From Sulfurospirillum sp. (GTDB lineage Bacteria; Campylobacterota; Campylobacteria; Campylobacterales; Sulfurospirillaceae), in contig JACUTU010000001.1 of the NCBI GenBank assembly GCA_014859685.1, positions 335,416-399,415 of the forward strand: a DNA stretch of 64,000 bases. The letters are read 5' to 3'. The translations under genes were made by a program, and so were the position numbers. Below are positions 1-8,143 of the stretch, piece by piece. Under the pieces are notes generated by a model. The model did not search any database, had not been told where the DNA came from, and saw nothing but the letters and a program-made list of their open reading frames with translations. The first letter of the stretch is position 1. Each line of letters opens with the position of its first letter.

Positions 1-1
1 T

Positions 2-1576
2 AAGATAGTTTTTGACAAGATAAAAGCAGTAGTCAAAGAAGAGATGGATAAAAGCGGTGCCAACGAGATCCAAATGGGCGTTGTAACCCCTGCTGATTTG
101 TGGCGTGAAAGTGGACGCTATAGCATTTTTGGAAAAGAGCTTTTGCGTTTTCAAGATCGTAAAAACAATGAATTTGTACTTGGACCCACACATGAAGAAG
201 TAGTTGTGGATATAGTAAAAAATCGAATCACCAGTTACAAACAATTACCGCTACATCTTTATCAAATTACTACAAAATTTCGTGATGAAGCAAGACCTAG
301 ATTTGGATTATTGCGAGGTCGTGAATTTACCATGAAAGATGGTTATAGCTTTCATAAAAATGAAGCAAGTATGCGAGAAGAATTTGCACATATGGAGCAA
401 ACTTATACAAAGATTTTTACAAGATTAGGACTTGATTTTAGAGCAGTTGATGCAGATAGTGGCGCTATTGGCGGTAGCGGTAGCAAAGAGTTTATGGTAT
501 TGGCTGATAATGGCGAAGATGATATAGTTGTGTGTGAAAAATGCTCGTATGCAGCGAATGTTGAAGCGGCCAAAAGAGCAAAACAAACTTGTCAGATTGA
601 GCCACCACAAGCAGAATTTGCGAAATTTCATACGCCAACACCTGTAAAAGATAGCATTGCACATATTGCAACATTTTTTAAAGTTGATCCATTTTATACG
701 ATCAAATCAGTTATAAAAAAAGCCATTTATGAAGATCGCGAAGAGATTATCGCATTTTTTATTCGCGGAAACGATACCTTGCAAGAAACAAAAGCACAAA
801 ATGCTTGTGGTTCGCTTGACCTTGTTGATGCGAGTGAAGAGGAGCTTTTAAGCATTGGGCTAATCGCTGGCTTTTGTGGCCCTTTGAAGCTACCAGAAGA
901 TGTGCAATTTTTTATTGATGAAGAGTTGCGAGATGAAAAAAATCTTATCTGCGGGGCAAATGAAGACCAGTACCATTTTGTAGGCGTACATGTAGTTAAC
1001 TTTAATGAAGCACGGTATAAAGATTTGGTTGCTGTTCGAATTGGTGATATTTGTCCTTGCTGTGGTGCGTCACTTGGCATAACTAAGGGAATTGAAGTTG
1101 GACATATATTTCAACTAGGACAAAAATACGCAAGTGCAATGCAAGCAACATTTTTAGATGAATTTGGTAAATCTCAAGCATTTTATATGGGATGTTACGG
1201 CATAGGTGTGAGCCGTTTGGTAGCTGTGATGATAGAAGCAAGTCATGATGAGGCTGGATGTATTTGGAATAAGCAAACTACACCATTTATGCTCGATATC
1301 ATCATCTCAAATATCAAAAACGAATCAGATGTACGCTTTGCTACAGATCTGTATGAAAATTTGTCTGCTAGCGGTTTTGAAGTATTGTTGGATGACAGAG
1401 CTGAGCGGTTTGGTGTGAAGATAAAAGATTTTGAACTTATGGGATTTCCTTATGCACTCATCGTTGGTAAAGGGCTTGCAGAGGGCAAAGTTGAATTGGT
1501 TGATCGAAAAACTTTAGAAAAAACAAGCTTACATGTAGAAGATTTGCAAGCACAACTTAAGGAACTACTCTCTTGA
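2..1576 (+). CDS. proS: Prolyl-tRNA synthetase, 5'-partial
   Basis: Class II aminoacyl-tRNA synthetase that charges tRNA-Pro in the cytoplasm. The frame is open from base 2 through the first in-window ATG at 44, and the residues before that ATG (KIVFDKIKAVVKEEMDKSGA) match the conserved region just after the usual start. The true start therefore lies upstream of the window, with roughly 50 residues missing. Motif 2 is seen in RFGLLRGREFTMKDGYSFH. An editing insertion domain occupies the middle (about residues 200-350 from the in-window ATG), as in bacterial-type ProRS. Motif 3 is GCYGIGVSRLVAVMIEA. A C-terminal anticodon-binding domain follows (DDRAERFGVKIKDFELMGFP). The stop codon overlaps the TTG start of fxsA (TTGA), so the genes are probably co-transcribed. 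Confidence 0.97.
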   Translation, partial: KIVFDKIKAVVKEEMDKSGANEIQMGVVTPADLWRESGRYSIFGKELLRFQDRKNNEFVLGPTHEEVVVDIVKNRITSYKQLPLHLYQITTKFRDEARPRFGLLRGREFTMKDGYSFHKNEASMREEFAHMEQTYTKIFTRLGLDFRAVDADSGAIGGSGSKEFMVLADNGEDDIVVCEKCSYAANVEAAKRAKQTCQIEPPQAEFAKFHTPTPVKDSIAHIATFFKVDPFYTIKSVIKKAIYEDREEIIAFFIRGNDTLQETKAQNACGSLDLVDASEEELLSIGLIAGFCGPLKLPEDVQFFIDEELRDEKNLICGANEDQYHFVGVHVVNFNEARYKDLVAVRIGDICPCCGASLGITKGIEVGHIFQLGQKYASAMQATFLDEFGKSQAFYMGCYGIGVSRLVAVMIEASHDEAGCIWNKQTTPFMLDIIISNIKNESDVRFATDLYENLSASGFEVLLDDRAERFGVKIKDFELMGFPYALIVGKGLAEGKVELVDRKTLEKTSLHVEDLQAQLKELLS

Positions 1577-2004
1577 GATACCTCCTTATCTATCTTTTTA
1601 TAGAAGTCTTTGTAAGTGTCAATATCGCTTCATCCATTGGTGCTATGGCAACTTTTTTGGAGATCATATTTACAGCGATTGCGGGGAGTATACTTTTGGC
1701 AAATTTTCGTGTAACTTTGTTTGAGAGTATGCAAGCATTACAAGAAAGAAGTATTAGTATGCGTGATTTTCAAAGGCTCAATGCTTTTACACTTTTAGGA
1801 GCAATATTATTACTTTTACCAGGTTTTTTCACAGATATAATTGGCGTGCTGTTGCAATTTAGCTTCTTTGCAACACTGTTTGCAAAAAAGTTCTTACATG
1901 TAAGACAGGAGCCAGATATTTATAATTCAAATCAAAGACAAATTGACGATGATATCATCGATGTTGAAATAATCGATGAGAGTAATGCACAGAAAAAAAA
2001 TTAA
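1573..2004 (+). CDS. fxsA: FxsA family membrane protein
   Basis: Small integral membrane protein of 143 residues. FxsA of E. coli, when overproduced, relieves exclusion of phage T7 by the F plasmid; its normal role is unclear. Three hydrophobic segments are visible (about residues 1-20, 25-45 and 72-100) with the family loop that follows the second, and the acidic C-terminus (DDDIIDVEIIDE) is typical. It starts with TTG overlapping the proS stop by four bases, with AAGGA upstream. One perfect copy of the TTACATGTAA palindrome lies inside the gene at 1894-1903, read as Leu-His-Val. The FxsA assignment rests on size, topology and the LLLPGFFTDIIG segment. Confidence 0.88.
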   Translation: MRYLLIYLFIEVFVSVNIASSIGAMATFLEIIFTAIAGSILLANFRVTLFESMQALQERSISMRDFQRLNAFTLLGAILLLLPGFFTDIIGVLLQFSFFATLFAKKFLHVRQEPDIYNSNQRQIDDDIIDVEIIDESNAQKKN

Positions 2005-2014
2005 AGGATTGAAA

Positions 2015-2959
2015 ATGCAAAAATTGATTATCGCAACCAGAGAGAGCAAACTTGCTATGTGGCAATCGCTACACATTAAAGAGCTACTTCAAAAAGCGTA
2101 TCCAGATCTTGAAATCATACTCAATCCTATGACTTCAAAAGGCGATCAAATTCTTGATACACCGCTTGCAAAGATTGGTGGCAAAGGGCTTTTTACAAAA
2201 GAACTTGAAGATTCTATGCTTAAAGGCGAATCACACATAGCAGTACATAGTCTCAAAGATGTTCCGATGGAATTTCCAGATGGACTGAAACTAGCAGTAA
2301 TCACAAAAAGAGAAGATGTTCGCGATGCACTTTTGAGCCAAAAATACAAAGATATTGATGATCTTCCAAATGGTGCCGTTGTTGGTACCACAAGCCTAAG
2401 AAGACGGATGCAGATTTTGCGTTACAGACCAGATCTTGTTATCAAAAATTTGCGTGGCAATGTCAATACAAGACTCAGAAAACTCAAAGATGGTGAGTAT
2501 GATGCTATTATTTTGGCAAGTGCTGGGATTAAACGATTGGGACTTGAGAATGAAGTAAACCATTTTACACCGATAAGCACACAAATTATGATTCCTGCGA
2601 TGGGACAAGCGGCGCTTGGCATAGAAATTATCGATACACCTGAAGTTGAACGCATAGTAAGCGTTTTACAAGATGAACAAGCACGCATCGAAACAACTAT
2701 TGAACGAGATTTTGTGCGAGTGCTAGAGGGCGGCTGTCAAGTGCCAATTGGTATCAATGCAAAAATGAGTGACAATCTTGTACATGTAGCATGTATAGTT
2801 GGGCTTCCTGATGGTAGTGAAATACTCCAAGAGAATGTTACATGTGAGGTTGATGAGTATGAAGTTATGGGAACAGAACTTGCAAATATGCTCGTTGAAA
2901 ACGGTGCAAAAGAACTTTTGGTACGCGCTGAAAGTATAGCAATGCACGAAGTTTTTTAA
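2015..2959 (+). CDS. hemC: Porphobilinogen deaminase (hydroxymethylbilane synthase)
   Basis: Cytoplasmic enzyme of tetrapyrrole synthesis: it joins four porphobilinogen units into hydroxymethylbilane for haem. The 314-residue length is normal. The N-terminus (KLIIATRESKLAMWQ), the Lys-rich substrate region (TSKGDQILDTPLAKIGGKGL) and the cofactor-attachment segment LEGGCQVPIGINA, whose Cys carries the dipyrromethane, are all present. A longer reading frame from 1976 exists, but the ATG at 2015 has an AAAGGA ribosome site six bases upstream and gives the standard N-terminus. The gene sits between fxsA and ubiD on the same strand. Haem is needed by the hydrogenase cytochrome b and the nos cytochromes further along. 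Confidence 0.97.
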   Translation: MQKLIIATRESKLAMWQSLHIKELLQKAYPDLEIILNPMTSKGDQILDTPLAKIGGKGLFTKELEDSMLKGESHIAVHSLKDVPMEFPDGLKLAVITKREDVRDALLSQKYKDIDDLPNGAVVGTTSLRRRMQILRYRPDLVIKNLRGNVNTRLRKLKDGEYDAIILASAGIKRLGLENEVNHFTPISTQIMIPAMGQAALGIEIIDTPEVERIVSVLQDEQARIETTIERDFVRVLEGGCQVPIGINAKMSDNLVHVACIVGLPDGSEILQENVTCEVDEYEVMGTELANMLVENGAKELLVRAESIAMHEVF

Positions 2960-2968
2960 GGGAAGATA

Positions 2969-4777
2969 ATGCAACGAATTCTTGATGCACTCAAAGAAAA
3001 AGATCTTTTGCGCGTGATCGATGAAGAGTTAGATATAGATCTTGAAATTCCTCATATCGCTTATGTTGAAGCAAAAAAACCAGATTCAAAAGCACTACTA
3101 TTTACCCATCCTATAAGCAAAAGACTCGATAAAAAATTTGATATTCCAGTGGCTATGAATATCTTTGGCTCCATGCAAGCTATGCAAATGATCTTTGAAA
3201 AACATCCAGATGATATAGCGCAGCAGATTGAAAAACTTTTGCATCTCAAGCCGCCATCTGGTTTTTTAAATAAAATGAATATGCTTGGTGAACTTTTTTC
3301 TTTAAAAAGTGTTTTTCCAAAAAGACTTTCAAGAAGAGGGGCATCGCAAGAAATTGTCTTTGAAGATCCAAATCTATTTGATTTGCCCATTCTCAAAACT
3401 TGGCCACAAGATGGGGGCGCATTTATAACAATGGGACAAGTTTACACGCAAAGTTTAGACGGAACATCGCAAAATCTAGGGATGTATCGATTGCAAGTGT
3501 ATGATGAAAAAAGACTTGGTATGCACTGGCAAATTCACAAAGATAGTGCGCATTTTTTTCATGAATACAAAGAAGCCGGTAAAAAAATGCCCGTATCCAT
3601 AGGTATAGGCGGTGATCCTTTGTATATCTGGTGCGGGCAAGCACCTATGCCAAATGGGATGTTTGAATTGATGCTTTATGGACTTGTACGGGGTAAAAAT
3701 GCAAAACTTGTAAAATCACTTACAAATCCAATTTTCATACCAAACGATGTTGATTTTGTGATTGAGGGGTGGGTTGATCCCGCTTTGAGTATGATTGAGG
3801 GCCCATTTGGTGATCATACTGGCTATTATACACTCAAAGAGCCATATCCAATGATGGCTGTTACTTGTATCACTTCTAAGAAAAATCCTATCTTTCAAGC
3901 TACGGTTGTTGGCAAACCACCACTTGAGGATAAATATATGGGATATGCAACTGAGCGGATATTTTTGCCACTTTTACGCACAACAGCACCCGATCTTATC
4001 GATTATGTGATGCCAGAAAATGGTGTTTTTCATAATCTTATCATTGCAAAGATGAAAACACTCTATCCGGGGCATGCAAAACAATTTATGCACGCTTTTT
4101 GGGGTGTAGGGCAGATGAGTTTTGTGAAGCACGCTTTTTTTGTACCAAAAGATGCACCAAAATTGAGTGATTATGAGGCATTGAGCGATTTTATCTGTGA
4201 TCGCATCAGTCTCAAAAATATCCTCATAAGTGAAGGTGTTTGCGATGCTCTTGATCATGCTAGTCCAAATGCTTGTTATGGCGGCAAGTTGGGAGTTGAT
4301 TGTACAGGCGATAAAGTTGCAAATCACAAAAAAAATTTACTAAAAGACGATGAACTTTATGCTAAAATAACGCTTTTGATTCCTGAGGCTAAAAATCTCA
4401 AACAATATAAACTATACACAAGAACCCCGATAGTAGTTATCTCTATTGAGAAACATCGCTCTACTAAAGTACTTTATGAAGCACTTGCAAGCCTTAAAGA
4501 GCATATAAAACTTGTTATCTTTGTTGATGATGCAAGCAATAGTGTAGATAATGCCTATATGCTTTTGTGGCGAGTTGTGAACAATATAGACGCATTAAGA
4601 GATATCTTTTTGCAAGAGGATTTTATAGGTATAGATGCTACCAACAAATCTCAAATAGACGGCTATACAAGAGAGTGGCCTGAAGATACAAACTGTGACC
4701 CACAGGTTATAAAAAGTCTTCAAGATAGAGGATTTATCACAAAAAACAAGGAGTTTTTAAAAAAATATCATGTCTGA
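2969..4777 (+). CDS. ubiD: UbiD family decarboxylase (probably menaquinone pathway)
   Basis: Prenyl-FMN-dependent (de)carboxylase of 602 residues. UbiD landmarks include an N-terminal domain of about 120 residues, EDPNLFDLPILKTWPQDGGAF, an MH-WQIHKDSA-HFF segment, the EGPFGDHTGYY motif with the catalytic acidic residue, and GGKLGVDCT. In Campylobacterota, menaquinone is made through futalosine, and the UbiD-like protein is thought to decarboxylate 1,4-dihydroxy-6-naphthoate (MqnL role). That specific role is inferred from lineage, not from residues. The start ATG has AAGGGAAG upstream, 9 bases after the hemC stop, suggesting one operon. The length is larger than E. coli UbiD (about 497), as is common in this phylum. 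Confidence 0.9.
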   Translation: MQRILDALKEKDLLRVIDEELDIDLEIPHIAYVEAKKPDSKALLFTHPISKRLDKKFDIPVAMNIFGSMQAMQMIFEKHPDDIAQQIEKLLHLKPPSGFLNKMNMLGELFSLKSVFPKRLSRRGASQEIVFEDPNLFDLPILKTWPQDGGAFITMGQVYTQSLDGTSQNLGMYRLQVYDEKRLGMHWQIHKDSAHFFHEYKEAGKKMPVSIGIGGDPLYIWCGQAPMPNGMFELMLYGLVRGKNAKLVKSLTNPIFIPNDVDFVIEGWVDPALSMIEGPFGDHTGYYTLKEPYPMMAVTCITSKKNPIFQATVVGKPPLEDKYMGYATERIFLPLLRTTAPDLIDYVMPENGVFHNLIIAKMKTLYPGHAKQFMHAFWGVGQMSFVKHAFFVPKDAPKLSDYEALSDFICDRISLKNILISEGVCDALDHASPNACYGGKLGVDCTGDKVANHKKNLLKDDELYAKITLLIPEAKNLKQYKLYTRTPIVVISIEKHRSTKVLYEALASLKEHIKLVIFVDDASNSVDNAYMLLWRVVNNIDALRDIFLQEDFIGIDATNKSQIDGYTREWPEDTNCDPQVIKSLQDRGFITKNKEFLKKYHV

Positions 4778-4855
4778 TATATCGTCGAAACAGCGGTATC
4801 CACATCTTTGGACGCCGCGTAACCCTATAAAAATACAACAAAAAGGATCAGCATT

Positions 4856-5917
4856 ATGAGCCTTTTGTTTGTTTATCTTTTTTTAGCAGTCGGAGTTTCT
4901 TTTCTTTGTTCTATATTGGAATCGGTTCTGCTTTCTATTAACCCCTCACATGTAAGCATAATAAAAAAAGACAATCCAAAAGCGGGCTTGCTTTTGGAAA
5001 AACTCAAAAATGAGATCAATATCTCAATTGCGGCTATTTTGATTCTCAACACCATCGCAAATACACTAGGAGCGGCTGGAGTTGGTGCAGAAGCATCAAA
5101 GATTTTTGGATCTGATTATGTTTTTTACATATCAGTTTTACTTACTTTATTGATTTTGTTTGTTTCAGAAATTATCCCCAAAACTATCGGAGCGATTTAT
5201 TATAAACAATTAGCACCCCGCATTGCTTATATCATACAGTTTTTTATTTATATTACTTATCCACTTATCAAGGTTTCTTTATTTGTAACTAAAAAAATAT
5301 CGCAAGGAAAAAAGGCAAACAAAATAACTCGCGAAGAGTTTATACAAACGATGTTGCTTGGTGAAGATGATGGCGTGATAGATGAGATGGAATCTGATGT
5401 TATAGAAAATCTTCTTAGTCTTGACAAGAGTAAAATTTTTGATATATTGACTCCAAGAAGTGTTGTTTTTGCAATAGATGCCAATACAAAACTCAAAGAT
5501 ATCATTGAAAAAGATGATATTATGCGATTTTCAAGAATTCCTGTATATGAAGAAACTATCGATAATATCATAGGTATAGCTTTTGCAAAGCAGATCTTTC
5601 AAGGCGCCATCTATGATAAATCGATGTTTGTAAAAGAGCTTGTACATCCCGTGTTTTCACTCCATGAAAATATCCCCGTTTCTTATGCACTAGAGATGTT
5701 TATCAAAAGAAAAGAACATATGTTTATAGTAACTGATAGCTACGGACAAACGGAGGGTATCGTTACGCTTGAGGATTGTATCGAAACACTCTTAGGACTT
5801 GAAATCATGGATGAGTGTGATACGACAGATGATATGCAAAGGCTTGCAAAAGAGAAGATGAAGCAAAGAAAAAAAGAGAAAAAAATAATCAAAAAAATTA
5901 CGAAACAAACCCCTTAA
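4856..5917 (+). CDS. CNNM/CorC (hemolysin-like) membrane protein with CBS domains
   Basis: Membrane protein of 353 residues of the family linked to Mg2+/Co2+ efflux or homeostasis. The N-terminal DUF21 domain (residues 1-150) has about four hydrophobic segments, including LFVSEIIPKTIGAIYYKQLAPRIA with the conserved EIIPK. A cytosolic pair of CBS repeats follows (about 190-320: IFDILTPRS, RIPVYEE, FIVTDSYGQTEGIVTLED). The chain ends in a strongly basic tail rather than the usual C-terminal CorC_HlyC transporter-associated domain, so this is a short form. It has a clear AAAAGGA ribosome site, and the next gene follows 15 bases downstream. The substrate is not evident from the sequence. Confidence 0.85.
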   Translation: MSLLFVYLFLAVGVSFLCSILESVLLSINPSHVSIIKKDNPKAGLLLEKLKNEINISIAAILILNTIANTLGAAGVGAEASKIFGSDYVFYISVLLTLLILFVSEIIPKTIGAIYYKQLAPRIAYIIQFFIYITYPLIKVSLFVTKKISQGKKANKITREEFIQTMLLGEDDGVIDEMESDVIENLLSLDKSKIFDILTPRSVVFAIDANTKLKDIIEKDDIMRFSRIPVYEETIDNIIGIAFAKQIFQGAIYDKSMFVKELVHPVFSLHENIPVSYALEMFIKRKEHMFIVTDSYGQTEGIVTLEDCIETLLGLEIMDECDTTDDMQRLAKEKMKQRKKEKKIIKKITKQTP

Positions 5918-5932
5918 AAGGAAAAATATACG

Positions 5933-6529
5933 ATGCGTTTTTCTTATAAAAATCTAATGCAGCGGTTTTTAATACCTAGACCAACGCTCATAGAGTGGCA
6001 GAAAAAAGCAAAAGATGATAAACAAAATTGGAGAGTAAAGCACTTGCAATATTTGCGTGATCAAACCATTATAGAAGAGCAAACAAAAGCTGAGATTCGC
6101 AATTTGCCTTTGGGACTTGAGGATCTCTTTTTGGTGAGCGTGTATCTCTTTTTTTATCCAAAAACTGATTATCTTGATAAGCAAAAACTCAAAAAAGGTT
6201 TGCGAGATTTTGGGCATTCTTGCAGATCTAGCATTGAGTATAAGCATGATTTTGCAAAGAAGATTTGGTCGGTGGATACGATAGATGGTACAGCTCGAAA
6301 AATAGCAAATTATCAAAAAGTTTTTGATATATTTGATAGTTTTACTGCCGCACAGTTTGGACTTTTTATGCACCATATAAGCAATTTTATCGAAACAATT
6401 AATCTTAAGATCTCGCCAACAAAAACAGATTTGCTTGATGGACTTTCATGGCAAGAGCTATACATGTACGATAAATACTTCAGTGACAAAGAGATAGAGA
6501 AATATTTTCACACTCAGGCACTTTTATAA
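5933..6529 (+). CDS. Hypothetical protein, 198 residues
   Basis: I do not recognise this family. The protein is basic and rich in aromatic residues, without a signal peptide or membrane segment. The first 25 residues (MRFSYKNLMQRFLIPRPTLI) look somewhat like a short helix-turn-helix, but that is weak. The middle holds a conserved-looking stretch RDFGHSCRSSIEYKHDFA, and the C-terminal third is predicted helical (FDIFDSFTAAQFGLFMHHIS). It follows the CorC-like gene by 15 bases with an AAAAGGA ribosome site, so it is probably the last gene of that transcript. An AT-rich 77-base gap then precedes tetR. Confidence 0.75.
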   Translation: MRFSYKNLMQRFLIPRPTLIEWQKKAKDDKQNWRVKHLQYLRDQTIIEEQTKAEIRNLPLGLEDLFLVSVYLFFYPKTDYLDKQKLKKGLRDFGHSCRSSIEYKHDFAKKIWSVDTIDGTARKIANYQKVFDIFDSFTAAQFGLFMHHISNFIETINLKISPTKTDLLDGLSWQELYMYDKYFSDKEIEKYFHTQALL

Positions 6530-6606
6530 ATTTTTTTATCAATTCTTAAGTAAAATACAATAAGTAAATGTTAAAATATTTTTAATTTAATTTTTAGGAT
6601 TTTTAT

Positions 6607-7254
6607 ATGGTCGATGCCTTCCAAAATACACATACATTTGATGCAAATGAACAAGTAATACCCAATAAAAAATCCAAAAAGATGGAGCAGATACTAGAAG
6701 TTGCACTTTTGCTTTTTTCAAAAAAAGGCTTTTTTGCAACTACTATGCCCGATATTGCTAAAGCTATGAAGATGAGTGTCGGCAACTTTTATAACTATTT
6801 TAGCTCCAAAGAATTTTTAGCAAAAGAGTTGTTGCGATACTCTTCAAATATCCTCGGCGCACAAATACGAAAAGTAAACGAGAGTGATTGTTCCACAAGA
6901 GAAAAAGTAAAAAGAATTGTGCATCTTTACTTTAAAATAATCGATCAAAAACCCCAACATATTAACTATTTTTTGCGTGTATATCTCACAAACAAAGAAA
7001 TTTTTAAAGATGGTTGCGAGGGGATGATATGCGTTTCTTCATTTGTTACAGAGATGATGATATTTTTTGAAGAAGGTGTGCGTAAGGGAGATTTACGCAA
7101 TCAAGATTTTTTTGTAGCATTTGGGCTTTTTATGGGATATCTTGGAGGATTTGCTTTTTTAAAAAGCGAAGATGTTCTAGAAAAAAATATCCTTGAATAT
7201 GTTGATGATATAGCCCAAAACATCTATTTTGCATTGTGTGTTCATGAGGATTAA
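6607..7254 (+). CDS. TetR family transcriptional regulator, first gene of the small-hydrogenase operon
   Basis: DNA-binding repressor-type protein of 215 residues. The TetR helix-turn-helix is clear at about residues 23-70: KMEQILEVALLLFSKKGFFA, then TTMPDIAKAMKMSVGNFYNY, then FSSKEFLAKELL. The C-terminal ligand domain carries several Cys residues (ESDCS, DGCEGMIC, FALCVH). A 20-residue N-terminal extension precedes the usual start of homology; the chosen ATG has TTAGGA seven bases upstream. Its 3' end overlaps the following hydrogenase small-subunit gene, so regulator and hydrogenase are translated from one message. This suggests it controls hydrogenase genes, perhaps through the palindrome at 9583. 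The ligand is unknown. Confidence 0.9.
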   Translation: MVDAFQNTHTFDANEQVIPNKKSKKMEQILEVALLLFSKKGFFATTMPDIAKAMKMSVGNFYNYFSSKEFLAKELLRYSSNILGAQIRKVNESDCSTREKVKRIVHLYFKIIDQKPQHINYFLRVYLTNKEIFKDGCEGMICVSSFVTEMMIFFEEGVRKGDLRNQDFFVAFGLFMGYLGGFAFLKSEDVLEKNILEYVDDIAQNIYFALCVHED

Positions 7255-8143
7255 AGCAAAAAGTACCATACTTTGGCTACAAGGGCTTACATGTAATGGT
7301 AACAGCCACTCCTTTTTTAATTATACGCATATGCAAAGTTTTTCAAAAAACTTCACATTTTTACACCATCCACAAATTGCTACAAGATATGAATTGCAAG
7401 AACTCATATCTACTGATATACAGATAGATTTTTTAGTTTTAGAAGGTGCTTTAAGTCACAATGAAGAGATACTTTCTCGCTTTGGTTTGGGATTTGATGT
7501 AATTTTGCAAAATCTCATACCACGAAGTCGTTATGTGATTTGTGCTGGAAGTTGTGCCTCTTTTGGGGGTATTTTTAGGCTCAATAATCCAAAAGAGATT
7601 TTCGGAGCTTGTTTCAGTGGCAAGCAAGAGGGTGGATATTTTGCACAAAAACAAGCCAATATCATCAATATTCCCGGTTGTCCTATGCATCCAAAATGGT
7701 TTGTTGATACACTGATGCAACTTCGCGTGCATGATACAATTTTGCTTGATAGTTATAACCGTCCAAAAGAGATTTTTGCGTATCTCGTGCATCATGGCTG
7801 CTTGCGAAATGAGTATTTTGAATGGAAAGTGGATTGTAAAGATTTTGGACTCAAGGAGGGATGTTTGTTTTATGAGCATGGTTGCCAAGGTCCTATGACA
7901 CATGCAAATTGCAATAAAATACTCTGGAATGAAACGAGTTCAAAAACGCGTGTTGGTTCTGCGTGTCTTGGCTGTACTGAGTTTGATTTTCCAAAACTTG
8001 CACTCTATGAAACACAAAAAAATATGTCACTCCCACAAACTCCATTTGGTATCTCTCGAAGGGCGTATTATTCTTTGGCAGGAGTTGCAAAGGGCTTTAA
8101 GATAGAGCGATTACAACAAAGGCTTATGTGTGAAGATAACTAA
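7244..8143 (+). CDS. [NiFe]-hydrogenase small subunit, cytoplasmic group 2-like
   Basis: Electron-transfer subunit, 299 residues from the ATG at 7244, with no Tat signal and no membrane anchor, so a soluble cytoplasmic protein. Iron-sulfur ligands: Cys17 (GLTCNGNSHSF), CAGSCASFGG, NIPGCPMHP, then HHGC, EGCLFYEHGCQGPMTHANC and GSACLGC for distal and medial clusters. The second proximal-cluster Cys expected at position 20 is Asn (CNGN instead of CxxC). A TTG start at 7229 is also open, but the ATG places Cys17 at the family number. The gene overlaps tetR by 11 bases and the large subunit by 14. The type resembles group 2 enzymes (HupU/HoxB sensors or the group 2d of Aquificae and Campylobacterota); sensing versus catalysis cannot be decided here. 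Confidence 0.9.
   Translation: MRIKAKSTILWLQGLTCNGNSHSFFNYTHMQSFSKNFTFLHHPQIATRYELQELISTDIQIDFLVLEGALSHNEEILSRFGLGFDVILQNLIPRSRYVICAGSCASFGGIFRLNNPKEIFGACFSGKQEGGYFAQKQANIINIPGCPMHPKWFVDTLMQLRVHDTILLDSYNRPKEIFAYLVHHGCLRNEYFEWKVDCKDFGLKEGCLFYEHGCQGPMTHANCNKILWNETSSKTRVGSACLGCTEFDFPKLALYETQKNMSLPQTPFGISRRAYYSLAGVAKGFKIERLQQRLMCEDN

Noticed and set aside
727-1080. Long minus-strand frames opposite proS and other genes
   Set aside because: They mirror well-supported genes, have no ribosome sites and no family motifs; shadows of the real genes.
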